Part shown: piece after piece, positions 33,028 through 41,417 of the stretch
How positions within the stretch are numbered: the first letter of the stretch is position 1
How the letters are laid out: every line of letters begins with the position of its first letter
Origin: Bacteroidota bacterium
Lineage (GTDB): Bacteria; Bacteroidota; Bacteroidia; Palsa-965
Assembly: GCA_020402865.1 (NCBI GenBank)
Contig: JADBYT010000010.1
Span: 62,001 to 126,000, forward strand
DNA length: 64,000 bases
Direction of reading: 5' to 3'
Program-made: the position numbers and the translations under genes
The notes under the pieces: model-generated
Told to the model about the DNA's origin: nothing
Database searches by the model: none
Seen by the model: the letters and a program-made list of their open reading frames with translations, nothing else

Positions 33028-34065
33028 TTATTTTCCGTTGAGGTTGAGAAGCTTTTCAATGGCTTTTACTTTGTCGCTGAGCGCGGGCAGCCCGCGGAAA
33101 AGCACATACGAACGTTTGTAATCGCCGATGCCGAAAGCGGGTGAGCCCTGCATAATTTCGTTATCGGCAATGTGTGCGCCAATGCCCGACTGTGCGGCAA
33201 TTTTAACACCGTTGCCAATGTTGAGGTGGCCCACAATGCCCACCTGCCCGCCAATCATGCAATTTGCGCCTATCCTGGTGCTTCCCGCCACGCCGGTTTG
33301 TGCGGCGATTACGGTGTTTTCACCAATTTCCACGTTGTGGGCAATCTGTATGAGGTTGTCGAGCTTTACGCCGCGACGGATAATTGTAGAGCCGAGTGTG
33401 GCGCGGTCAACCGTAGTGTTGGCGCCTATCTCCACGTTGTCTTCAATAACCACATTGCCAATGTGCGGTACTTTCTGGTAGTTGTTGGTGCTGTTGGGCT
33501 GAAAGCCGAATCCGTCGCCGCCGATGATGGCACCGGCCTGAATGATGCAGTCGTTGCCCACCACACAGTCGTGATAAATGCGCACGCCGCTGTGCAGCAA
33601 GGTATTGTTGCCAATACGTGCGGCTTCGCCCACAAATACATGGGCGTGTATGCGGGCATTATCGCCAATTACGGCATGGTCGCTGATTACGGCCAGCGGC
33701 CCGATGTACACGTTGTTGCCAATTTTGGCCGAGCCCGACACTACTGCCGAAGCATCCACGCCCGTTTTGCTGAAACGGAACTGGTTGTAAGCATCCAGCA
33801 ATTGGGCAAACGCCTGGCGGGCATCGGCCACACGAATCAGCGTAAGCGTTTCGGGCAGGGTCTGTTCGGGCGTAAAATCGGCGTTTACAATGGCAATGGT
33901 GGCGCGGGTGGTGTAGATATGCTGCGCATACAACGGGTTCGAGAGAAAAGTAATGGAACCCGGCTCGCCCTCTTCAATTTTGGCGAGTTTGGAAACGGCT
34001 GCACCGGCATCACCTTCTACAGTGCCACCGGTAAGTGCCGCAATTTGTTCGGCTTTAAATTGCAT
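33028..34065 (-). CDS. lpxD: LpxD: UDP-3-O-acylglucosamine N-acyltransferase
   Basis: This 345-residue protein has normal LpxD length. The N-terminal domain ([14 protein letters not shown], residues 1-100) is the uridine-binding part. The left-handed beta-helix follows, with [11 protein letters not shown] carrying the catalytic His and [20 protein letters not shown] near the end. A short C-terminal helix closes it. It adds the N-linked acyl chain in lipid A synthesis. It is the first gene of the lpxD-lpxC/fabZ-lpxA unit, with a -7 element 5 nt before its ATG. Confidence 0.95.
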   Translation of the reverse strand: MQFKAEQIAALTGGTVEGDAGAAVSKLAKIEEGEPGSITFLSNPLYAQHIYTTRATIAIVNADFTPEQTLPETLTLIRVADARQAFAQLLDAYNQFRFSKTGVDASAVVSGSAKIGNNVYIGPLAVISDHAVIGDNARIHAHVFVGEAARIGNNTLLHSGVRIYHDCVVGNDCIIQAGAIIGGDGFGFQPNSTNNYQKVPHIGNVVIEDNVEIGANTTVDRATLGSTIIRRGVKLDNLIQIAHNVEIGENTVIAAQTGVAGSTRIGANCMIGGQVGIVGHLNIGNGVKIAAQSGIGAHIADNEIMQGSPAFGIGDYKRSYVLFRGLPALSDKVKAIEKLLNLNGK

Positions 34066-34070
34066 CGCCC

Positions 34071-34078
34071 CAAAAATA
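34071..34078 (-). promoter_or_regulatory. -7 element TATTTTTG directly before lpxD
   Basis: An exact TAnnTTTG ends 5 nt before the lpxD ATG, so the transcript would have almost no leader. The lpxD start is well supported by the conserved N-terminus. Confidence 0.55.
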
Positions 34079-34082
34079 CGAG

Positions 34083-34120
34083 AAAAACCGGTTGGAAAAC
34101 ATGCATTTCAGGCCGGTTTT
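34083..34120 (-). terminator. Terminator of the T9SS cargo gene at 34159
   Basis: On the minus strand an 8-bp AAAACCGG/CCGGTTTT stem with a 21-nt loop ends in TTTTTC. It lies between the stop at 34159 and the lpxD promoter element. Confidence 0.65.
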
Positions 34121-34158
34121 CGCACCCTTCGCGCAGCCTTTTGATACGTTTCCGCCCC

Positions 34159-35124
34159 TCAGCGTTGCAGCACGAGTTTCTGCCGGGCAACTCCATCCGG
34201 CGTTTCCAGTTCGAGCAGGTAGATGCCTCCGGGCAAATCACTCACTTCAATTTCCGAGCGGCCTTGTATGCGCTGCCCGTACAGAAGCTGGCCGGCGAGT
34301 GTGTATATGCGTAATGTGGAAGGTGTGCCGGAGCCTGGCTCGACGATGAAATTTGTTGTGGCCGGATTGGGGTAAGTACGGAAATAATCCGTTTCAACCA
34401 CATCAACACCAACAAACACAGAAGCATTCAAACTGCAAGGCCCCGAAATTGCGGGTAATGTATCAAAAATATCTCCGAACCATGGACTGATATACATTTC
34501 GTCGCGGTAAAACCACGTCGTATCATTATTCCCTGCACATATCAACCAAGAATCAGTGGATGGCAATCCTGTTCCGATTCGGTTTAAAAAACTGTTCGCA
34601 CTACCCACCGACTCAATCCACAAAAACCGGTAACCACCAAATGGAGAAATACTTCTTAAATAAATACTTTTCAACGTCGTATTCCACGCCACATAAGGCT
34701 TAACAGTATCTACCACAAGTGTATAGTAAGTTTGCGAACCCGTAATATCATACCCAAATACGTTAAACACCGTATCACCCTGCTGTACAGCAATATCTAC
34801 CAACAATGAAGGCAGGGTGTCCTGGGCATTAATCCACCATGTTTTACCAGTTGTGTCTGTACGGTAGCAACCCGCGTAAGCTGTAAATGGTGTTGATGAA
34901 GTATGTATGAACAGTTTTGAATATTGCTCTCCGGAAATCAGCGTATCGCTGGCAAGTGAATCTGTTTGATAATATGAATATTCTATATACCAATTGCCAG
35001 GGGCGGAAGATACATACCGGTAAAGTTGCCAGTGGGCGCTTGAATCAGGTAGCGGGCGATAATTCTGGCTCGCTGCAATTACAGGAGCAAGGATGAGCAG
35101 GATAATAAGCAGCCGTTTAATCAT
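34159..35124 (-). CDS. T9SS cargo protein with C-terminal sorting domain
   Basis: This 321-residue protein has a signal peptide (MIKRLLIILLILAPVIAASQ). The middle 220 residues are beta-rich, with no family I recognise. Residues about 245-321 form a type A T9SS sorting domain: YPNPATTNFIVEP, then STLRIYTLAGQLLYG, then DLPGGIYLLELETPDG and a final KLVLQR. It should be exported across the outer membrane and attached to the surface or released. It is a single-gene unit downstream of a separate operon. Confidence 0.85.
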   Translation of the reverse strand: MIKRLLIILLILAPVIAASQNYRPLPDSSAHWQLYRYVSSAPGNWYIEYSYYQTDSLASDTLISGEQYSKLFIHTSSTPFTAYAGCYRTDTTGKTWWINAQDTLPSLLVDIAVQQGDTVFNVFGYDITGSQTYYTLVVDTVKPYVAWNTTLKSIYLRSISPFGGYRFLWIESVGSANSFLNRIGTGLPSTDSWLICAGNNDTTWFYRDEMYISPWFGDIFDTLPAISGPCSLNASVFVGVDVVETDYFRTYPNPATTNFIVEPGSGTPSTLRIYTLAGQLLYGQRIQGRSEIEVSDLPGGIYLLELETPDGVARQKLVLQR

Positions 35125-35200
35125 TAACTAATGATGTAATTAACTTTAGGGTGATATCAACATACTTAAAGTTACATAATTAGACCTTTCCAAAAAAATA

Positions 35201-36343
35201 TTACTTCTCCCCCAAGTATTCCCTTACCGAAACCGGAACGTTAAGCTCTTTCACACCCGCCACACTATCCGCATAATACCGGTAATACAACTCACCGAGA
35301 TGCGGAAACTCCTCATACACATGATCGGGCGCAGCACCCATTTTTTGCTGTGCAGCTGACGGCGATAATTGCCACTCGCTGCTCAACCGCATGAGCGATG
35401 GTTCCATGAAACTGATGTACAGCAATTCCATAAACGTGTGGTCTTGTGTTTTCGAATAGTCGAGATCGTCTTTCAGCGTGTTGCGGTATTTATCGAGATT
35501 GCGCTGAAACGCATTGCGCCAAGCCGTAAATTTATCATTGCTCAGCATTCCGTTTACAGCGGTATTGGGCACAAACAAACCTGCAATATGTATTTCATGG
35601 CACCAGAGGCATTTTGCAGGCTTACCGGCTTCGCCTAAATGTTTGGGCGAACCAGCTATTAAATTGCCTTTTGCATCATATACCGAAAACCGCAACTGCC
35701 CGTTGGGCATAATGTCGAATGCCTCGAAAACATTGGCGCTGAAAGTCCCCTTCTCCAAATCGCCCTCGCTTTCCACAGCCAGAAAAGCAAAATTGAGGAC
35801 ATCGCTGGTATCACCATTAAACTCCACCAGCCGGTGATGCGCGGCAACTGCTGAACGCGTTACGCCAAACTGCAATGGTTTTTCGAGTTGGTGTTTTTTA
35901 ATAAACGCATTCAGCGTTTTTTCGGCTCCGGTTATGGCATAATAATTTTCAGAAACTCCAATCAGCAAGACTACAAACCTTGATAAATCAATGCTCCCGG
36001 CTTTTCGGTATTCTTCGCCTGTTTTTATTTTCGTGATAATGGAATCGAGCACAGTTAATGCCGGTGCCGAAAAACCAAGCTGCGAAAGATCAAGCACAAA
36101 GCCAAGCGAATCGTTAACCGGAATGGCTTTATCGAAACTTCCTTGAGGCAAATTTGCACCGAGAAATGAAAATGTCCAGCGCAAGCCTTCGCGTACCTGG
36201 GCCCAATGTTCATCAGGATAAGCCTTCATCCATTTCAAACGCAGGGTATGATCAGGCACTGATGCGTTGGATACAGGCTGCGCACAATGCACAGCAGCAG
36301 CAACCACACAAAGCAACATAAAAGCCAGATACCTGTTTTTCAT
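35201..36343 (-). CDS. Exported protein with one CxxCH haem-binding motif
   Basis: This 380-residue exported protein has a signal sequence ending near VVAAAVHCAQ; the Cys there could be a weak lipobox or simply precede a signal peptidase I site. A single c-type haem motif, CLWCH, lies at residues 245-249, followed by EIHIAGLF. No second motif is present. The rest is helical, with no family I can name. Its start overlaps the GT87 stop by 4 nt (ATGA), making it the last gene of a five-gene polysaccharide operon, an odd place for a putative cytochrome. The haem motif could be coincidental. Confidence 0.65.
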   Translation of the reverse strand: MKNRYLAFMLLCVVAAAVHCAQPVSNASVPDHTLRLKWMKAYPDEHWAQVREGLRWTFSFLGANLPQGSFDKAIPVNDSLGFVLDLSQLGFSAPALTVLDSIITKIKTGEEYRKAGSIDLSRFVVLLIGVSENYYAITGAEKTLNAFIKKHQLEKPLQFGVTRSAVAAHHRLVEFNGDTSDVLNFAFLAVESEGDLEKGTFSANVFEAFDIMPNGQLRFSVYDAKGNLIAGSPKHLGEAGKPAKCLWCHEIHIAGLFVPNTAVNGMLSNDKFTAWRNAFQRNLDKYRNTLKDDLDYSKTQDHTFMELLYISFMEPSLMRLSSEWQLSPSAAQQKMGAAPDHVYEEFPHLGELYYRYYADSVAGVKELNVPVSVREYLGEK

Positions 36344-37920
36344 TTCAGCTGATGAAACGGAAATTTACTGCGCGGCATTGCGTAAAGGTGATATAACCCT
36401 GCCCCGCGACCTGCATCGCTCATAAAAATAACAGAATCGTTGCGACAAACAATATTTTTAAACAATACATTACCCGGCCCTGCATACTCAGGTTTTGCTG
36501 GTAATTTCACCTCACAGTGTGCTGCGGCTGCAAGCGGGAGAGTAATCTTTTCTTTACCCGCTTTGTTGTAAACAGTAGCTCGAAGTGCATTGCCTTCAAT
36601 CATATAATCAGTTACATAATGCTGAGAAATTGTGCGGCTGAAATAAGCAAACTGCGGACCACTGTGCGGTAAAAAGACTTTGACAATTTGCACAGCGGCA
36701 AAACTCAACAACAGCAATGCAGCTACCGCATTCATGCGCACACCGCGCTCAGGGCGGGCAGCAGTAAGGGCAAACAGCAGCACAAGCGCATAAAGTTTGA
36801 AATGCTGTAATGCAACCGGTGCGTGTTCAAACATACGGGGCGGAACCGCACAAATAATCAGCAACAAAAGCATTTGCATAACCGGTGCTGCTCCGCGGCG
36901 ATGCAAGATGAAAAACGGCGGCAAAATGAGCAGCGAATAGGTAGAGAAATAGCCCGAACCGAGAAACAAAAACAACAGCAGCAATACAAACGCCCCGGTT
37001 TCGCCAGACTTCTGAATACCGCTTCTGAAAAGCGCAACAGCCAGCAATGGCAGTAAAACCGCCAGATTAATAAGCACAATTATTGCCGGCGAAATTGTAA
37101 AAACAGGATTCGGATTGAGCACAGCATCATACTGCCCCAGATGCCGCAACAACACGATAAGCCCGTGATAACTGGCCGAATACGGATCATTAATATATCC
37201 GTCTGCAATACGCGGAAGCAAATGCAAATAATACATTTCAAACACCTCCGTGCCATAAAGCCCAATCGCTATTCCGGTAATAGCTGCGTACACTGCCAGA
37301 AAAGACCAAAACACATTCCACTGCCTGCGCACCAGAAAGTAAAGAAGCGCCACTACGGGCGTAACTTTCAAAATCACAGCCAGTGCCAGCCATAAGCCGG
37401 TAAGTATAGCTCGTCCACGCAAATTCGCCAGCCAGGCCGCAATAAGCAACGATGCGATAAACAAGTAAGTTTGACCGAAAGCAATATTCTGATAAAGCGG
37501 ATAAGCCATTGCTGCCAGCAACAGCATACTGCGCGGAAAGCTCAGTGCCGCATACTGCCGGAGCAGCCTGTAAAGCATAAACGCGAAACAGCAAACGCCC
37601 AGCACATTAAATATACCACGCGCCAGGAAAGGATCAGGCACATAGCTGAATGGTTTATAAAACAAGGGCGTTTGCGGTGGAACCGTAGTATGATTCAGAA
37701 ACAAATCCTTCCCGCCGGCCATACTCACCGCTTCATTAAACCGATGCACATCATACACCAAACGGTAATCGCTTTTTTGCATGAGTGCCGCGCCGTAGTA
37801 GTAGTTACCAAAATCGGAAAGTGGTTTATGGTAACAGTAATATACTGCCGCCAGCCCGAGCAGCAGCACACAGAGCGGAAGCAGAACAGCGGTATTGTTT
37901 TCTTTCTTTTCCTGAATCAT
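36340..37920 (-). CDS. GT87-family (DUF2029) membrane glycosyltransferase
   Basis: This 526-residue protein has about 10-12 membrane helices and matches the glycosyltransferase 87/DUF2029 pattern of polyprenol-phosphate-dependent mannosyltransferases. An early periplasmic loop follows the first helix (KPLSDFGNYYYGAALM), with a YDVHRFN segment, and TPLFYKPFSYVPDPFLARGI follows. Such enzymes use a lipid-linked sugar to extend or decorate an envelope glycan. It overlaps both neighbours by 4 nt. Its donor and acceptor are unknown. Confidence 0.75.
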   Translation of the reverse strand: MIQEKKENNTAVLLPLCVLLLGLAAVYYCYHKPLSDFGNYYYGAALMQKSDYRLVYDVHRFNEAVSMAGGKDLFLNHTTVPPQTPLFYKPFSYVPDPFLARGIFNVLGVCCFAFMLYRLLRQYAALSFPRSMLLLAAMAYPLYQNIAFGQTYLFIASLLIAAWLANLRGRAILTGLWLALAVILKVTPVVALLYFLVRRQWNVFWSFLAVYAAITGIAIGLYGTEVFEMYYLHLLPRIADGYINDPYSASYHGLIVLLRHLGQYDAVLNPNPVFTISPAIIVLINLAVLLPLLAVALFRSGIQKSGETGAFVLLLLFLFLGSGYFSTYSLLILPPFFILHRRGAAPVMQMLLLLIICAVPPRMFEHAPVALQHFKLYALVLLFALTAARPERGVRMNAVAALLLLSFAAVQIVKVFLPHSGPQFAYFSRTISQHYVTDYMIEGNALRATVYNKAGKEKITLPLAAAAHCEVKLPAKPEYAGPGNVLFKNIVCRNDSVIFMSDAGRGAGLYHLYAMPRSKFPFHQLK

Positions 37921-38891
37921 TGTGTGATGCGGCTGTACCAGTAATGAAAAACGGGCGGCGTGAAACGTTTGAGCACCCGCTTTACCCGCGCACGAAAAGG
38001 CTGCTTTGACATGATGCGGAACAATGTTTCTGTTTCTGCCGTTGAAAGTGGTGTATGCGTGTGCAGCATGTGTTCAGACAAACTGAAATAGCCCAGCGCT
38101 GCAAGCATGATGGCTGTAGATAACGGCTGTATTACGGATTCATCATTTGCAGGAATATACACGGCATCGCCACCTGTTCCAATACGCGGCGATTCGCTTA
38201 CCCGTCCGGCAGTAATACGGTTCAGTGAATCGTGCACGTCTGTGTATATGCGCAAATCAACCAGCATATACCCGCAGTTTCGCATCCACAGGTCAATATC
38301 CGTAAAACAGGGTTGCCCCTCATACACCGGCACGAACATCACTTCGGTGAAAACAATGCCTACCTGCTTACGCTGCAGTAAACCGGCAGCACCGTGCAGA
38401 ATGCGCAGTTCACTGCCCTGCGTATCGAGTTTAAGAAAGTCGATGTAACTGATATTGGCCGAAGCCGCAAAATTATCAAGTGTTTCGGCCTGTACTTCTG
38501 CTTCTGCCACCCGCTCCATACTTTTCACCCACTTCGCACTATCTTTCATCCGGCCGGTGTAGCGGCGCATATTCTCAGGGGCTGACCGAAGCAGCGAACT
38601 CATACTGGGATGAAGTGCCTGATGAAATTGGGCTTTGCCTGTTTTATCGGAAAGCGCAATATCAAAAACAGCTGAATTCCGGAACGGAGCCGAAGCATAC
38701 TGCTTTCGCAGTGTATCCACCGATTGTGTATCGGGCTCAAACGCATACATATTCATATATGCATGCAGCTGCGGCATAAGCGTAAAGCCGTTTCGCGCCC
38801 CGGCATCCACCACGATCAGCGAACGGCCGTCCAGCAATGTATCAAGTTGCGACCACGCCATAATTCTTTTCAGGATTACGGGTTTGCTCAT
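37917..38891 (-). CDS. FkbM-family methyltransferase
   Basis: This 324-residue protein has an FkbM-type SAM-dependent methyltransferase domain. The SAM-binding opening is LIVVDAGARNGFT, followed by YAFEPDTQSVDTL and FDIALSDKTGKAQF, and later FLKLDTQGSELRILHGA. FkbM enzymes O-methylate sugars or polyketides; here a surface sugar is likely from context. The start is uncertain: ATG 38891 overlaps the preceding ligase gene by 50 nt, ATG 38861 by 20 nt. Its stop overlaps the GT87 start by 4 nt. Confidence 0.82.
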   Translation of the reverse strand: MSKPVILKRIMAWSQLDTLLDGRSLIVVDAGARNGFTLMPQLHAYMNMYAFEPDTQSVDTLRKQYASAPFRNSAVFDIALSDKTGKAQFHQALHPSMSSLLRSAPENMRRYTGRMKDSAKWVKSMERVAEAEVQAETLDNFAASANISYIDFLKLDTQGSELRILHGAAGLLQRKQVGIVFTEVMFVPVYEGQPCFTDIDLWMRNCGYMLVDLRIYTDVHDSLNRITAGRVSESPRIGTGGDAVYIPANDESVIQPLSTAIMLAALGYFSLSEHMLHTHTPLSTAETETLFRIMSKQPFRARVKRVLKRFTPPVFHYWYSRITQ

Positions 38892-40320
38892 CCACGAACA
38901 CAATCACAGCCATACTGAAAAATACGAGTGAGGCCATTTTATCATCTTCCATAAATCCATTGAAAATACCATGTACGAAATAGGTAAAAAACCCAAGCAA
39001 TGCGGCCAGCAGTATTTTCCGGTGCCGCGAAACAATATTACGGCGAAGCACATTCAACCCTTTCATTACAACCCCCACAAACAACGCAATATGAAGCAGC
39101 AGCCCCACCCAGCCTGCCTCGGCAAAAAACGCCAGATAATCAGAATGCGCATGTCCTTTGGTGCCACTAAATGTACTGGTATATGTCATGTCTTCGCGCA
39201 ACTGAAACAGACCGTAATAATACTTATATGTACGGGGGCCGTAGCCAAACACCGGCTTATCAAACCCCATACGTATGGCGCATTTCCAGCGGTTGATACG
39301 TTCTTTATTCGATGCGTCGGTTTCGAAATTGGTAATCGATTTCAAATGCTGCCCCACATCATCACCAGGCTTTCCGCTAACAGCTTCTCTTGTGGCAATT
39401 TTTTCATAAATCCAGTCGCTGGTCAGAACCGTAATGCCGCCAGCCAACAGAAGCAGCAACAGGAAAACAAACCCCGTAGTACGCAGTTTTACCAGCACCA
39501 GCAAGCCCAGCGAGGCCGCAAGACTAAGCCATGCCGCACGCGAGTATGATAAAAATTCAACAATGAGCAGTGCGATAAGCACACATACCCAGATGTATTT
39601 TCCCTGCCGCGTTTCGCCTTCTTCTCTTTTAGTAAGCGCCTGTAAAGCCACAAAGGGAATCACAAATGCAAGGCAGGCTCCAAATACGGTATGATCGTTG
39701 TAAAATGGCTTAGGCATGTGGTAGGCCGTGCGGGGTGAAAAACCCAACTGACCATGACTGATAAGCGTAACAATAATCGGGAATATCATTCCCAGCAGGT
39801 AAAGAATATAAAATTTCTCGGGCTTCTTTTCGCTGCGCATCCATTGCAGCGCAAGGAAGAAAAACACACCTGCATAACACGATCGTATAAATGTATATTT
39901 TAACGAAACCAGCTTCAACTCACTGGTTATGGTGCAGGCGGCAAGCCAGAGCAGTTCGAACATCAGCAGCCTGCTTACAGCATTATTCCACAAATCTTTC
40001 CGTAATCCGGCAAAACCGGCTGATGTAGCCACCAGCAGAATCATCAGCAGCCCGATCATAGGCTCAGTGGGCAACTGTATCTCGGTTTCCTCCATGAGTG
40101 CCACACCTACCGAAAGCGGCACCATAAAAAATAAGAGTTTGATTAACTGCTGACGATGCAACAGAAAAAAACCGAGTACAAAAGCTATAAATCCTAAAAA
40201 AAGCGAGGTATAAATCCACACATATCGCCCCGTAGCTATCGAATACATCGAAACTGCGCTCAGCAATATGCAGATTGCGAAAGCCCAGTATTCAAATCGA
40301 ATGGCGCGAAGCTGTTTCAA
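38842..40320 (-). CDS. O-antigen ligase / polymerase family protein 2
   Basis: This 492-residue polytopic protein is a paralogue of the ligase/polymerase at 23146-24615. Matching segments include KPFYNDHTVFGACLAF, KPVFGYGPRTYKYYYGLFQL, GHAHSDYLAFFAEAG and TYFVHGIFNGFMEDDK. The Wzy_C periplasmic loop with its conserved His is intact. It lies 3 nt after the Wzz-like gene and overlaps the FkbM gene, so it acts in the second polysaccharide module. Whether it polymerises or ligates cannot be told from the sequence. Confidence 0.85.
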   Translation of the reverse strand: MKQLRAIRFEYWAFAICILLSAVSMYSIATGRYVWIYTSLFLGFIAFVLGFFLLHRQQLIKLLFFMVPLSVGVALMEETEIQLPTEPMIGLLMILLVATSAGFAGLRKDLWNNAVSRLLMFELLWLAACTITSELKLVSLKYTFIRSCYAGVFFFLALQWMRSEKKPEKFYILYLLGMIFPIIVTLISHGQLGFSPRTAYHMPKPFYNDHTVFGACLAFVIPFVALQALTKREEGETRQGKYIWVCVLIALLIVEFLSYSRAAWLSLAASLGLLVLVKLRTTGFVFLLLLLLAGGITVLTSDWIYEKIATREAVSGKPGDDVGQHLKSITNFETDASNKERINRWKCAIRMGFDKPVFGYGPRTYKYYYGLFQLREDMTYTSTFSGTKGHAHSDYLAFFAEAGWVGLLLHIALFVGVVMKGLNVLRRNIVSRHRKILLAALLGFFTYFVHGIFNGFMEDDKMASLVFFSMAVIVFVDEQTRNPEKNYGVVAT

Positions 40321-40323
40321 GAT

Positions 40324-41244
40324 CTAATCGCGTTTGCGGATTTTGAGAAGCACATAACGGCCATAGAGCATTGCCAGAATCATAAACAACGAACCAAAGA
40401 AGCCGATTGCAATATTAAATCCTTTAAGCGGATAGCTTGGTTCATAGATCGGATAGGCCGGATCAATATTGTAAAATCCGGGAATGGGGCGGGCAGATGT
40501 ATTGCGTGCTGTTTCGTATTTTGTACGCATATCATTTAGCTGCGCATTCTCGTAAATAAAACGTTGAGTAAGTATTTCCTTTTGCGTACTTGATGAATTG
40601 CTGTTGCCGTTAATAACCAGATTCTCCAGCAGCGGATAATTACCGTGCTCGTCTTTACGCAAATCGCCAATCATACGGGCCAGGCTGTCAACCACCTGTT
40701 GTTTGGCCACGTATTCTTTCCTGAACGCTTCTTCAGCAAGACGTGTATTTACCCTGTACATTTCCTGACGCATTCGTCCGCTGCATTCTACAATATAATT
40801 TACAATTCTGGCCGAAAACTTCGGATCGTAGGTTTCGGCTTCAATTACAATTGACATAATGTTTGTGCGGTTGGCAAAAATGCGCTGCCGGTACTTATTC
40901 GTAAGTTTCTGCGGCCAGATATATTCCGAAGTATCAATTTTGAAATACGTCACCAGATCAAATTTCTTTACCACCGAATCTTTCAGTTTTTCGGAGTTGA
41001 GAATTTGCAGCATACGATCGGCCTCAGTATCATACCCAAGTTTAGGATCATCAACTGTTTTTTCAAGTGAAATATCGTAGGGTATAAAAAATGATGCTTT
41101 TGCCCGGTAACGTTCTTTCATAAACATTGTCGCCACAAAAGCCAGCACCGAACAACACAACACCGTTATTGCAATTAGCTTCCAATAACGAAAATACATG
41201 GCGAGAACGGACGAGTGAACTCGCTCTTCTTCAAATACATTCAT
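40324..41244 (-). CDS. Wzz-like chain-length determinant protein 3
   Basis: This 306-residue inner-membrane protein has an N-terminal helix (LIAITVLCCSVLAFVATMF), a long periplasmic helical domain with ILNSEKLKDSVVKKFDL, and a C-terminal helix beginning after SYPLKGFNIAIGFFGSL. It is the polysaccharide co-polymerase type without a kinase domain and is a paralogue of the two proteins at 21176-23156. It heads a five-gene operon: Wzz, ligase, FkbM, GT87 and the CxxCH protein. Confidence 0.8.
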   Translation of the reverse strand: MNVFEEERVHSSVLAMYFRYWKLIAITVLCCSVLAFVATMFMKERYRAKASFFIPYDISLEKTVDDPKLGYDTEADRMLQILNSEKLKDSVVKKFDLVTYFKIDTSEYIWPQKLTNKYRQRIFANRTNIMSIVIEAETYDPKFSARIVNYIVECSGRMRQEMYRVNTRLAEEAFRKEYVAKQQVVDSLARMIGDLRKDEHGNYPLLENLVINGNSNSSSTQKEILTQRFIYENAQLNDMRTKYETARNTSARPIPGFYNIDPAYPIYEPSYPLKGFNIAIGFFGSLFMILAMLYGRYVLLKIRKRD

Positions 41245-41389
41245 AAGTAGGGTAATTATTTGTCAATGATAGCTATTTTTCAGCATTCATAGGAACTTTA
41301 GCCGCAGAGATCGTACTGGTTAGCGGGTATTTTTGCCTGATATTGATGGATTGTTCGGCAATAATCGTGGTTAAGCCGGGCAATTGCTC

Positions 41390-41397
41390 TAAATTTG
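41390..41397 (+). promoter_or_regulatory. -7 element TAAATTTG
   Basis: An exact TAnnTTTG lies 20 nt before the ATG at 41418, in the divergent space shared with the Wzz-like gene at 41244. Confidence 0.5.
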
Positions 41398-41417
41398 AAC
41401 CGCTAATCCATTACCCC

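Noticed and set aside
31591-34314. Long plus-strand frames opposite lpxC/fabZ and lpxD
   Set aside because: They are shadow frames. The minus-strand proteins carry complete catalytic motifs, while the opposite frames are His/Cys-rich and match nothing.
35141-35174. Inverted repeat TAACTTTA/TAAAGTTA upstream of the T9SS cargo gene
   Set aside because: The arms are short and AT-rich, so an operator cannot be told from chance.
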